Shown here piece after piece: positions 10,367-18,228 of a stretch of DNA of 19,747 bases (position 1 is the stretch's first letter; each line of letters begins with the position of its first letter). A program made the translations under genes and the position numbers. The notes beneath the pieces were generated by a model. It made no database searches. It was not told the origin of the DNA and saw only the letters and a list, made by a program, of their open reading frames with translations. Source of the DNA: Paracoccaceae bacterium (lineage in GTDB: Bacteria > Pseudomonadota > Alphaproteobacteria > Rhodobacterales > Rhodobacteraceae); assembly GCA_003551745.1 (NCBI GenBank), contig PUNI01000344.1, forward strand, positions 1 through 19,747. Direction: 5' to 3'.

Positions 10367-11178
10367 GCGGGGCCTTTCAGATCGGGGGCGAGGGTGGCGA
10401 GCGCATTGAGGATGCGGGCCAGGATCGGGCGTACCCGCTCGGCGCGCTCCGGCGCGAAGGCGAAGGGCGGGCATTCCGTGGCCAGATACGTGCTTTGTGC
10501 AAGCTCCATCTGGATCGCGTGGATGCCGCTGGCCGGCTTTCCGTAGTGGCGCGTGGTCCAGCCCCCCTTGAAGCGCCCATTCATGACAGAGGTATATCCC
10601 CCGGCATTGACACAGATCTCCTCCACGGCGGCGGCGATGCGGGGATCGCAGCTGGTCCCGTCTGCGGTCCCGATGTTGAAATCCGGTAAGCCGCCTCCAA
10701 AGAGGAAGGGGATGCGCGAGCGGATCGAATGGCAGTCGTAGAGGATGGCCACCCCGTGCCGGGAGCGCAGCCGGTCCAGCTCGGCCGCCAGCGCCGCATG
10801 ATAGGGGGCGTGGAAGGCGGCGCGGCGTCCGGCGATCTCGGCGGCGTCGGGCGGATCGGTCCAGATCGGCCGGCCGTCGAAATCGGTCAGCGGCACGAGG
10901 CCGGTGCTGTTCTGCCCCGGATAGAGGCTTGCATCATCGGGCGGGCGGTTGGCGTCGAGGACGTAGCGGTGGAACGTCGCACGCACCACGGTGGCCCCAC
11001 GCAGCAGCCCGTCATAAAGCCGCTCGACGTGCCAGTCGGTGTCGGTCAGCCGGCGTCCCTGCGGGTTCAGCCGGGCCAGCACCTCGGCCGGCAGGTGGGG
11101 GCCGGTGTGCGGCATCCCCAGCACCACCGGCCCGTCGCCGCGGATCACCTCGACCGGCGCGGGCGCGGGAGCGCTCAC
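10363..11178 (-). CDS. hutG: N-formylglutamate deformylase
   Basis: HutG hydrolyses N-formyl-L-glutamate to glutamate and formate, the last step of the five-step histidine pathway. The 271-residue protein shows the N-formylglutamate amidohydrolase pattern: MPHTG (22-26), [12 protein letters not shown] (44-55), [10 protein letters not shown] (71-80), LYDCHSIRS (147-155), DFNIGTADG and [10 protein letters not shown] (205-213). These include the histidines and acids expected for the metal site. It starts with GTG at 11178, forming a GTGA overlap with the hutH stop, and ends in an ATGA overlap with hutU. Its presence together with hutF shows that the formiminoglutamate deiminase branch is used rather than the direct formiminoglutamase branch. 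Confidence 0.95.
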
Positions 11179-12698
11179 GCCGGCCCCGCCGCGCGCAGCA
11201 GCACCCCCGACCGTACCATCTCGGCCGCGCGCACGATCTCGGGCGCGAGCAGCCGGTCGGCCTCGAGCCGCGGCAGCTCCGCGCGCAGCGCCGCCAGAAC
11301 CGCGGCAAGCCGCGGCGATGTCGCGAGCGGCGCGCGGAACTCCACACCCTGCGCGGCGCAGAGGGCCTCGACGCCAAGGATCACCGCCAGGTTGTCGACC
11401 ATCCGCCCAAGCCGGCGGGCGCCATGGGCGGCCATGCTGACGTGATCCTCCTGATTGGCCGAGGTCGGCGTCGAGTCGGTCGCGCAGGGCGTGGCAAGAT
11501 GCTTGTTCTCGCTCATCAGCGCGGCGGTCGTGACCTCGGCGATCATGTAGCCGGAGTTGAGCCCCGGCTGCGGCGTCAGGAAGGGCGGCAGGTCGTGGCT
11601 CAGCGCCGGGTCCACCATCAGCGCGACGCGGCGCTGGGCGATCGCACCGATCTCGGCCAGCGCCAGCGCCAGGATGTCGGCGGCGAAGGCCACCGGCTCG
11701 GCGTGGAAGTTGCCGCCCGACAGGATCCGGCCCGGCGCGGGGCCGTCGGGCAGGACCAGCGGGTTGTCGGTGACGGCGTTCGCCTCGATCTCCAGCGTGC
11801 GGGCCGCGAAGCCGATCAGGTCGGCGGCCGCCCCCACCACCTGCGGCACGCAGCGGATGCAGTAGGGGTCCTGCACGCGGGCGTCGTCCTCGCGGTGGCT
11901 CTCGCGGATCTCCGAGCCTTCCATCAACGCGCGCATCCGGGCGGCGACGGCGATCTGGCCGGGCTGGCCGCGCAGGGCATGAATGCCCGCGTCGAGCGGG
12001 GCGTCCGAGCCCATGATCGCATCCGTGGAGAGGCAGGCGGTCACGAGGGAGGTCTCCATCAGCGCCTGCGCCTGCCAGAGCCCGGCCAGCGCCAGCGCGG
12101 TGGAGAACTGCGTCCCGTTGATGAGCGCGAGCCCTTCCTTGGGCCCCAGCGCCAGCGGCGCGAGGCCGGCGGCCTCCAGAGCCTCGGCCGCCGGCTGGCG
12201 CTGCCCGCCGGCGATCACGTCGCCCACCCCGATCAGCGCCGCCGCCATATGTGCGAGCGGCGCAAGATCGCCCGAGGCGCCGACCGAGCCCTGCACCGGA
12301 ATGACCGGAGTGATGTCGGCCGCCAGCATCGCCTCGATCAGCGCCAGCACGTCGGCGCGCACGCCGGAGGCACCCCGGCCGAGACTGAGGAGCTTCAGGG
12401 CCAGCATCAGGCGGGTGGTGGGCAGGTCGAGCGCCTCGCCGACGCCGCAGCAATGGCTGAGCACGAGGTTGCGCTGCAGCGTCGCCGTGTCCGCCGACGC
12501 GATCCGCACAGAGGCGAGCTTGCCGAAGCCGGTGTTCACGCCATAGATCGCGGCCTCACCCCGTGCCGCCGTCGCCACCGCCTCGGCCGCACGCCCCACG
12601 CCGGCCCGGGCCGCGGGGTCCAGCCGCGCGGGGCCGCCGCTGCGCCAGAACGCCTCCAGCTCCGCGAGCGTCGTCTCGCCGGGGCGGAGCGTCAGCAT
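11175..12698 (-). CDS. hutH: Histidine ammonia-lyase (histidase)
   Basis: HutH removes ammonia from L-histidine to give trans-urocanate, the entry step of the pathway. The 507-residue length is standard. The Ala-Ser-Gly triplet that cyclises to the MIO electrophile is at 141-143 in [15 protein letters not shown]. The catalytic tyrosine lies at 52 in [12 protein letters not shown]. Other landmarks are [25 protein letters not shown], the [12 protein letters not shown] active-site segment, [15 protein letters not shown] and [10 protein letters not shown]. The ATG at 12698 overlaps the hutI stop by 7 bases, and alternative upstream starts in frame only add poorly conserved residues from the hutI region. 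Confidence 0.97.
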   Translation of the reverse strand: MLTLRPGETTLAELEAFWRSGGPARLDPAARAGVGRAAEAVATAARGEAAIYGVNTGFGKLASVRIASADTATLQRNLVLSHCCGVGEALDLPTTRLMLALKLLSLGRGASGVRADVLALIEAMLAADITPVIPVQGSVGASGDLAPLAHMAAALIGVGDVIAGGQRQPAAEALEAAGLAPLALGPKEGLALINGTQFSTALALAGLWQAQALMETSLVTACLSTDAIMGSDAPLDAGIHALRGQPGQIAVAARMRALMEGSEIRESHREDDARVQDPYCIRCVPQVVGAAADLIGFAARTLEIEANAVTDNPLVLPDGPAPGRILSGGNFHAEPVAFAADILALALAEIGAIAQRRVALMVDPALSHDLPPFLTPQPGLNSGYMIAEVTTAALMSENKHLATPCATDSTPTSANQEDHVSMAAHGARRLGRMVDNLAVILGVEALCAAQGVEFRAPLATSPRLAAVLAALRAELPRLEADRLLAPEIVRAAEMVRSGVLLRAAGPA

Positions 12699-13897
12699 TC
12701 CGACCCCCCGAACAGCCGCCGATGCAGCGGATTGAAGCCGATCCGCCAGGCCAGCTCTGCCGGCGTCGTCGCGTCCCAGACGGTGAGATCGCCGCGCAGC
12801 CCGGCGGCGATGCGGCCGCAATCGGCAAGCCCCAGCGCGCGCGCGGCGTTCACCGTGACGCCGCGCAGCGCCTCGTCGGGCGTCAGGCCGAAGAGGGTGC
12901 AGCCCATGTTCATCGCCATGAGGATCGAGGTCATCGGCGAGGAGCCGGGGTTGCAATCGGTCGCCAGCGCCATCGCAACGCCGGCAGCGCGGAAGGCCGC
13001 AACGGGCGGCGCCTGCGTCTCGCGCAGCGTGTAGAAGGCGCCCGGCAGGAGCACCGCCACCGTGCCGGCCGCCGCCAGAGCGCGGGCATCCTCCTCGGTT
13101 GCATATTCCAGATGGTCGGCCGAAAGCGCTCTGTAGCGCGCCGCCAGCGCCGTGCCGCCGAGATGCGAAAGCTGCTCGGCATGCAGCTTCACCGGCAGGC
13201 CGAGTTCGCCGGCGACGTCGAAGACCCGCGCGATCTGGGCGGTGGAAAAGGCGATACCCTCGCAGAACCCGTCCACGGCGTCGACCAGCCCTTCGGCATG
13301 GGCGTCCCGCAGCGTCGGCAGGCAGATCTCGTCCAGATAGGCGTCCGGCCGGCCTCGGTAGTCCGGCGGGCAGGCGTGGGCGCCGAGAAAGGTCGTGAGG
13401 ATGCGCACCGGCCGTTCACGCCCGAGCCGCCGGGCGGTGCGCAGCATCCGCAGTTCGGTTTCCCGGTCGAGCCCGTAGCCGGACTTGACCTCCAGCGTGG
13501 TGACGCCTTCGGCGATCAGCGCGTCGAGCCGCGGCAGGGCCTGTTCGAGCAGCGCGTCCTCCGAGGCCGCGCGGGTGCCGCTGACGGTGGCGAGGATGCC
13601 GCCGCCCGCGCGGGCGATCTCGGCATAGCTGGCACCCTGCAGCCGCCGTTCGAACTCCTGCGCGCGGTTGCCCGCGAAGACGAGATGCGTGTGACAGTCG
13701 ATCGGCGCCGGGGTCACCAGTCGCCCGCCGAGATCCTGTCGCGGCCAGTCCGCATGCTCCGCCGGAACCGCAGCCGCCGTGCCGACCCAGACGATCCGCC
13801 CGTCCGCAAGGGCCACGGCACCGGCCTCGACCGGGCCGGCCCCGTCGGGCGCATCCAGCGTGGCCAGCCGGCCGTTGGTCAGGAGTTGCCGCTCCAC
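12692..13897 (-). CDS. hutI: Imidazolonepropionase
   Basis: HutI hydrolyses 4-imidazolone-5-propionate to N-formimino-L-glutamate. This 401-residue amidohydrolase-superfamily enzyme has metal ligands His69 and His71 in [14 protein letters not shown], His239 in [12 protein letters not shown] and Asp314 in [20 protein letters not shown] (about 136-144) and the C-terminal [27 protein letters not shown] are also family-specific. The start is GTG at 13897; a GGAGGA ribosome-binding site (13901-13906) sits only 3 bases upstream, closer than usual. It is the first gene of the hutIHGU operon, and a strong-looking promoter faces it from 13935-13963. Confidence 0.97.
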   Translation of the reverse strand: MERQLLTNGRLATLDAPDGAGPVEAGAVALADGRIVWVGTAAAVPAEHADWPRQDLGGRLVTPAPIDCHTHLVFAGNRAQEFERRLQGASYAEIARAGGGILATVSGTRAASEDALLEQALPRLDALIAEGVTTLEVKSGYGLDRETELRMLRTARRLGRERPVRILTTFLGAHACPPDYRGRPDAYLDEICLPTLRDAHAEGLVDAVDGFCEGIAFSTAQIARVFDVAGELGLPVKLHAEQLSHLGGTALAARYRALSADHLEYATEEDARALAAAGTVAVLLPGAFYTLRETQAPPVAAFRAAGVAMALATDCNPGSSPMTSILMAMNMGCTLFGLTPDEALRGVTVNAARALGLADCGRIAAGLRGDLTVWDATTPAELAWRIGFNPLHRRLFGGSEC

Positions 13898-13923
13898 AGG
13901 TCCTCCGCGCCCTCAGGCAGCGC

Positions 13924-13952
13924 TTGCCTCGGGAAATATGTCTGCACATAAT
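13924..13952 (+). promoter_or_regulatory. Candidate sigma70-type promoter for hutFC
   Basis: TTGCCT (13924-13929) and CATAAT (13947-13952) are spaced by 17 bases, matching a housekeeping promoter at 4/6 and 5/6 positions. Transcription would start near 13959-13960, leaving a leader of about 20 bases before the hutF ATG at 13980. The -10 box overlaps the dyad at 13937-13950. Confidence 0.6.
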
Positions 13953-13963
13953 CAGGCTGTCAA
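13935..13963 (-). promoter_or_regulatory. Candidate sigma70-type promoter for hutIHGU
   Basis: Read leftward, a perfect TTGACA -35 box (13958-13963) and CATATT -10 box (13935-13940) are separated by 17 bases. Transcription would begin near 13928, about 30 bases before the hutI GTG. This is the best consensus promoter in the window and it shares its spacer and -10 with the operator-like dyad. Confidence 0.65.
13937..13950. promoter_or_regulatory. Candidate HutC operator
   Basis: TATGT-CTGC-ACATA is a dyad with perfect 5-base arms and a 4-base centre. Its TGT-N4-ACA core has the same geometry as described HutC operators (TGTATATACA core), and the window encodes a HutC-type regulator in the adjacent transcript. 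The dyad overlaps the -10 boxes of both divergent promoters, so occupancy would block both. The assignment to HutC is an inference. Confidence 0.6.
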
Positions 13964-13966
13964 TGC

Positions 13967-13971
13967 GAGGG
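13967..13971 (+). promoter_or_regulatory. Ribosome-binding site deciding the hutF start
   Basis: GAGGG lies 8 bases before the ATG at 13980. The alternative in-frame ATG at 13938 lies inside the operator/-10 region, upstream of the expected transcript start, and lacks a comparable site. Confidence 0.6.
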
Positions 13972-13979
13972 TCCGGGCG

Positions 13980-15353
13980 ATGCAGGTGATCTGGGCGGAA
14001 CGGGCGTTCCTGCCCGAGGGCTGGGCGGAGGCGGTGCGCGTCGAGATCGACTGCGCCGGCCGCATTGCCGGGGTTGCCGCCGGCGCGGCGCCAGCGGGCA
14101 CCGCCGTGCCGCTCCTGCTGCCGGCGCCGGTGAACCTGCATTCGCATGCCTTCCAGCGCGCGATGGCCGGGTTGACCGAGACGCGGGGCCCCGATCCGTC
14201 GGACAGTTTCTGGACGTGGCGCCGGCTGATGTTCCGCTTCCTCGAGACCCTGACACCCGAGGATGTCGAGGCCATCACCGCCTTCGCGCAGATGGAGATG
14301 CTGGAGGGGGGTTTCGCCGCCTGTGCCGAGTTCCACTATCTCCATCACCGGCCCGACGGCGCGCCCTACGACGATCCGGCCGAGATGTCGGCGCGGATTG
14401 CCGCGGCAGCGGCGCAGAGCGGCATCGGGCTGACGCTGCTGCCGGTTCTCTACCAGTACGGCGGCTGCGACCGCCGACCGCTGGCGGCCGGCCAGCGCCG
14501 CTTCGGCAACGACCCCGACGGCTTCGCCCGCCTGCTGGAGGCGGCCGGGCGGCTGCGCGCCGCGCTCCCGGCCGATGCGGGTCTCGGCGTCGCTCCGCAC
14601 AGCCTGCGCGCCGTGTCGCCGGAGGGGCTGATGGCGGTCGTGGCGCTGGCAGCCGAGGCCGCGGACGGCCCCATCCACATGCATCTCGCCGAACAGACGG
14701 CCGAGGTTGCGGAGGTCGAGGCGGCGCTCGGCGCGCGGCCGGTGCGCTGGCTGCTGGGCAACGTCCCGGTGGATGCGCGCTGGTGCCTGATCCACTGCAC
14801 GCAGATGCTGTCCGACGAGACCGGCGCGCTGGCGGCCACCGGAGCCGTGGCCGGGCTCTGCCCGATCACCGAGGCGTCCCTCGGTGACGGGGTGTTCGAC
14901 GGCGTGCGCTGGCGCGGCGCCGGGGGCCTTTTCGGCGTGGGCTCGGACAGCAACATCCGCATCGCGCTCGCCGAGGAGTTGCGCAGCCTCGAGTATTCCC
15001 AGCGGCTGCGCGACCGGGTGCGCGCGGCACTTGCCACGCCGGATGCGTCCACGGGCAGGGCGCTGTTTGCCAGCGCGCTCGCCGGTGGGGCGCAGGCCGC
15101 CGGGCGCCGGTCGGGTGCGATCATGCCGGGTCTGTGGGCCGACCTGCTTGCCCTCGACGCCAGCCACCCGGATCTCGCCGGGCTCTCTGCCGACAGGCTG
15201 CTCGACGCCTGGATCTTTGCCGCCGGCGACGGTGCGGTGCGCGAGGTCTGGGCCGCCGGACGGCACGTGGTGCGCGAGGGCCGCCATGTCGCCCGCACGG
15301 CGATCACGGCACGCTACCGGAGCGTGCGGATCCGGCTCGCCGATGCGCTCTGA
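13980..15353 (+). CDS. hutF: Formimidoylglutamate deiminase
   Basis: HutF converts N-formimino-L-glutamate to N-formyl-L-glutamate and ammonia, which HutG then cleaves. The 457-residue protein is an amidohydrolase-superfamily enzyme of the usual HutF length. Metal-site residues: His54 and His56 in VNLHSHAFQRAMAG, His235 in IHMHLAEQTAEV, His272 in CLIHCTQM, Asp323 in VGSDSNIRI. RFGNDPDGF, TRGPDPSDSFWTWR and LEYSQRLRDR are typical of HutF. It starts MQVIWAERAFLPEGW, as family members do; a start 14 codons earlier is disfavoured because it falls in the promoter. It is divergent from hutI and overlaps hutC by 11 bases. Confidence 0.95.
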   Translation: MQVIWAERAFLPEGWAEAVRVEIDCAGRIAGVAAGAAPAGTAVPLLLPAPVNLHSHAFQRAMAGLTETRGPDPSDSFWTWRRLMFRFLETLTPEDVEAITAFAQMEMLEGGFAACAEFHYLHHRPDGAPYDDPAEMSARIAAAAAQSGIGLTLLPVLYQYGGCDRRPLAAGQRRFGNDPDGFARLLEAAGRLRAALPADAGLGVAPHSLRAVSPEGLMAVVALAAEAADGPIHMHLAEQTAEVAEVEAALGARPVRWLLGNVPVDARWCLIHCTQMLSDETGALAATGAVAGLCPITEASLGDGVFDGVRWRGAGGLFGVGSDSNIRIALAEELRSLEYSQRLRDRVRAALATPDASTGRALFASALAGGAQAAGRRSGAIMPGLWADLLALDASHPDLAGLSADRLLDAWIFAAGDGAVREVWAAGRHVVREGRHVARTAITARYRSVRIRLADAL

Positions 15354-16047
15354 CGCCGCCCCGGCCGGCTGGCAGGCGATCCGCGACGCCGCGCTGGAAC
15401 GGCTGCGCAGCGGTGCCTGGGCTCCAGGCGAGCTGATCCCGAACGAGGCCGAACTCGCCGCGGAATTCGGCTGTGCGCGGGCCACCGTGAACCGCGCCTT
15501 GCGCGATCTCGCCGAGGCCGGCTGGCTCGACCGCCGTCGCCGCGCCGGAACCCGGGTGGTGCCCCATCCCGTCCGCAAGGCGACGCTGACCATCCCGGTG
15601 ATCCGCCATGAAGTCGAGGCCGGCGGCGCCCGCTATAGCCATCGGCTGTTGTCGATTGCGCGGGCCGTTCCGCCCGCGGCCGTGCGCGCGGCGCTCGGCC
15701 TGCCATGCGCCCGCCGCCTGCTGCATCTGGTGACCCTGCATCTTGCCGACGCCGTGCCCCATGCGCATGAGGATCGCTGGATCGACACCGACGCCGTCCC
15801 GGGCATTGACGGCTTCGATCCCGAGGCGGTCAGCGCCAACGAGTGGCTGGTCGGACGCGTCCCCTACACCGAGGGCCGGCTGGTGCTGGGCGCCGAGGTC
15901 GCGGCGCCGGAGATGGCGCGGCATCTCGGCTGCCCAGAAGGCGCCGCGCTCCTGACGCTGGAGCGCAGCACCTTCCTGCACGACCGCGCGATCACCTGGG
16001 TCCGGCTCTGCCACGCGCCCGGACACCGGCTGACCACCAGCTTCTGA
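15343..16047 (+). CDS. hutC: Histidine-utilisation repressor, GntR family (HutC)
   Basis: This 234-residue regulator has a GntR winged helix-turn-helix at about residues 10-73 (PNEAELAAEFGCARATVNRALRDL, then a basic wing with RRRRAGTRV) and a UTRA ligand-binding domain from about 85 to the C-terminus (SHRLLSI, EDRWIDTDAVPGID, TLERSTFLHDRAITWVRLCHAPGHR). The HutC subfamily represses hut genes and is released by urocanate. Its placement inside the hutF transcript supports the assignment and implies autoregulation through the operator at 13937-13950. The ATG at 15343 overlaps the hutF stop by 11 bases, and GC content matches its neighbours. Confidence 0.93.
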   Translation: MRSDAAPAGWQAIRDAALERLRSGAWAPGELIPNEAELAAEFGCARATVNRALRDLAEAGWLDRRRRAGTRVVPHPVRKATLTIPVIRHEVEAGGARYSHRLLSIARAVPPAAVRAALGLPCARRLLHLVTLHLADAVPHAHEDRWIDTDAVPGIDGFDPEAVSANEWLVGRVPYTEGRLVLGAEVAAPEMARHLGCPEGAALLTLERSTFLHDRAITWVRLCHAPGHRLTTSF

Positions 16048-16804
16048 TCCGACCGCCCATCGCTTGGCAGGCGCCTGCCCGTCTCTGTCGGCGGGACGCC
16101 GGCCGTCCGACCGGTAAATCCGCCCCGCTGCGGCACTTTCGGGGCGCCCGGATCAGGATTCGGCGCTCCCGACCCCGGCGAATCCGGTCCGCCCCGCGAG
16201 TCCGGCTCGGCCGGACCGCATGCCGAAGCGGACGGGCCTGGCCTGTCCGCGCCCCGTTTCGTCACGTCCTTGTGTGCGTGCGACGGCAATCTGGCGGGGA
16301 GGCCGCCTCGCCCGCAGGTCGGTTGACGGCTATGGTTGCGAGCGGGACCCGGTCGGGCACGGCTCTGCCATCAGGCCCGGCGGAGCGGGACGCGTACGGT
16401 CGCCATCACGGAGCGGGACCTCCCGCGACGACCATGGGAGAGGGGCCCGAGAGACGGCCGGGCGGCCTGCAGGAGACACCAGCGCCGCCGCAAGCGGGCC
16501 GGCGCCGACAACGGAAACCGGAGCCGGCCGCGGAGCCGAAAGCGGAAAGCGGAAAGCGGAACCCATGTCGACCTTGCGCGCCCTCCTCGCCGTGTTTCTC
16601 CGCTTCAGGCGGGGATCCGGGTCGCAGGCGAGCGCATCCGGAACACCGCGCGCGCCCGCTATCCGGCGCCTTCTCCACCTGACCGGCGTTGGCATCGGGA
16701 GGAACGACCCGCTGCAAGGCACCGAAGCAGGGCACGCACCTGAGGCCGCACCGGGCAAGGCCGCAGCCGCATGGAGCGTCCACGCGCCGCTGCGGGTTCT
16801 CGCG
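16048..16804. other. Long stretch without a convincing gene
   Basis: About 750 bases lie between hutC and the conserved part of the next gene. Frames are open on both strands but translate to arginine/proline/alanine-rich sequence with no family I recognise. Several GC inverted repeats occur: GGCAGGCGCCTGCC (16066-16079, a 5-bp stem with a 4-base loop), which might end the hutFC transcript although only a weak pyrimidine stretch follows; GCCCCG/CGGGGC near 16121-16145; and GGACG/CGTCC near 16093-16107. A heptanucleotide repeat lies at 16535-16562. I see no clear promoter. Confidence 0.5.
16535..16562. repeat. Tandem heptanucleotide repeat, four units
   Basis: GCCGAAA, GCGGAAA, GCGGAAA and GCGGAAC follow one another without gaps, ending 2 bases before an ATG at 16565 that is in frame with the downstream hydrolase. 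Seven is not a multiple of three, so a change in unit number inside a reading frame would shift it. Confidence 0.75.
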
Positions 16805-17911
16805 ATGCTCTGCCTCGCGATCACCTTCGCGGCCTGCGCTCCGCGCGGCGACATGGCCGTGGTGCCCGAGGCCGCGGCCACGGCCACCGCGACCCGCAGC
16901 GTCTTCGTCGGCACCAACCGGGCGATCGAGGCCGATGGCCGTTTCGGGCCGGAGCGCAGCGAGGAGATGCGGTTCCTGCGCTACGACATCGCCGTGCCGC
17001 CCGGGCACCGGCCCGGCGAACTGCGCCGACCCAGCCGCGGCCGGACCCCCGACCCGACGCGCGAGTTCGTCGCCACCGACATCGAGACCTTCGGTGACGG
17101 TGGTGCCTTTCGCGGCGGACTGCGCGCAGCACTCGCCGAGCAGCCGCGGGGCAAGCGTGAGGCGGTCGTCTTCGTGCACGGCTACAACACGCGCCACGCG
17201 GAAGGGATCTACCGCTTCGCGCAACTCGCCCATGACATCGAGATGCCGGGCGTTGCGGTGCATTTCGCCTGGCCGTCGGCTGGGCAACCGCTGGTCTATG
17301 CCTACGACCGCGATTCGGCGCTGTTTGCCCGGGACGAGATGGAGACACTGCTCTCCGAGGTCGCGGCCGCCGGGCCGGAGCGGATCGTGCTCGTCGCCCA
17401 TTCCATGGGCTCGCTCCTGACGATGGAGGCGCTGCGCCAGCTCGCCCTGACCGGCCGGAAGGATCTCCTCGACCGGATCGCCGGGGTGGTGCTGATCTCG
17501 CCCGACATCGACATCGACGTCTTCCGAAAGCAGGCGGGACGCATCGAGTCCCTGCCGCAGCCCTTCCTCGTCATCACCTCGCAGGGCGACCGGGCGCTCG
17601 CAATCTCGTCGCTGCTGGCGGGGCGTCACGCGCGTCTCGGCCGCATCCGCGACCTGTCCGAAGTGGCCGACTTCGACGTCACCGTGGTGGATGTTTCGGC
17701 CTTCACGGGCGGGTTGGGGCTTGGGCATTTCGCGCTGGCGACGTCGCCGTCGCTGATCCGCATCGCCGCTGCGATCGACGACATCCACGACGCCTTCGGA
17801 CGCGAACCGTCGGCCAGTCCCGGGCTGCTGCCGGGCACCATCATGACCGTCCGGCGCGCGACCGAGGTCGTTCTGGATCCGTTCGACGGAACGGCTCAGG
17901 ACAGTCGATAG
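16805..17911 (+). CDS. DUF900-type alpha/beta-hydrolase, probable lipoprotein; start uncertain
   Basis: The 368-residue product is an alpha/beta-hydrolase of the DUF900 (COG4782) type, usually an envelope-associated lipoprotein of unknown substrate. The oxyanion-loop motif VVFVHGYNTRH lies at 121-131, the nucleophile elbow VAHSMGS has Ser200, SPDIDIDVF follows at 232-240, an acid candidate Asp262 is in SQGDRAL, and the likely catalytic His308 is in GLGHFALATSP. A lipobox-like ITFAAC places the acylated cysteine at residue 11. That signal is too short and lacks a positive charge; the residues encoded just upstream (LRVLA) would complete it but there is no ATG/GTG/TTG start there. An in-frame ATG at 16565 would give 448 residues with the lipobox buried near residue 91. 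The hydrolase core is secure, the N-terminus is not. Confidence 0.8.
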   Translation: MLCLAITFAACAPRGDMAVVPEAAATATATRSVFVGTNRAIEADGRFGPERSEEMRFLRYDIAVPPGHRPGELRRPSRGRTPDPTREFVATDIETFGDGGAFRGGLRAALAEQPRGKREAVVFVHGYNTRHAEGIYRFAQLAHDIEMPGVAVHFAWPSAGQPLVYAYDRDSALFARDEMETLLSEVAAAGPERIVLVAHSMGSLLTMEALRQLALTGRKDLLDRIAGVVLISPDIDIDVFRKQAGRIESLPQPFLVITSQGDRALAISSLLAGRHARLGRIRDLSEVADFDVTVVDVSAFTGGLGLGHFALATSPSLIRIAAAIDDIHDAFGREPSASPGLLPGTIMTVRRATEVVLDPFDGTAQDSR

Positions 17912-18228
17912 CGCCCCGGCCAAGGGCAGGGTCCACCCCGCTCGATACCTCGTCGCAGGAACGGCTCTGGCGACCGGAACGGGCCGGGTAGTTCCCGGCG
18001 TGCTGGTGGCGCCGTGCCTCGGACGGCTTACCGCCGCGGGAGCCGCAAAAAAGCAGACCCCGGGATATGCGAGCCAACGTGAGGTGTCGCCGGGTGGGAG
18101 GCAGGGCGTCTACCGTCGTCCTCTGCGCAGCCCGGTGCGCCGGGCGTGGGCAAGGCCGCCCATGAATGCGCCAAAACTGCTGCGGTGATCCGGGCCCGCG
18201 CACGGCCTGTCAGAGGGGAGGAGACAGA
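17912..18228. other. Intergenic stretch of about 317 bases
   Basis: No coding sequence is convincing here. GCCGGG-TAGTT-CCCGGC (17983-17999) is a 6-bp hairpin about 70 bases after the hydrolase stop, without a following T-run. I see no consensus promoter for the downstream binding-protein gene, although one must lie here or further upstream. A strong ribosome-binding site, GGAGGAG (18217-18223), lies 5 bases before the next ATG. Confidence 0.5.

Noticed and set aside
13938..13979. Earlier in-frame ATG for hutF at 13938
   Set aside because: It lies within the operator and -10 hexamer, upstream of the expected transcript start. The ATG at 13980 has GAGGG at 8 bases and matches the family N-terminus.
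16535..16562. Heptamer repeat as a CRISPR fragment
   Set aside because: Units are 7 bases with no spacers, and no cas genes are present.
16406..17923. Leftward 505-codon frame opposite the DUF900 hydrolase
   Set aside because: It is the antisense of a frame with the HGYN and HSMGS motifs of an alpha/beta-hydrolase, and shows no motifs of its own.
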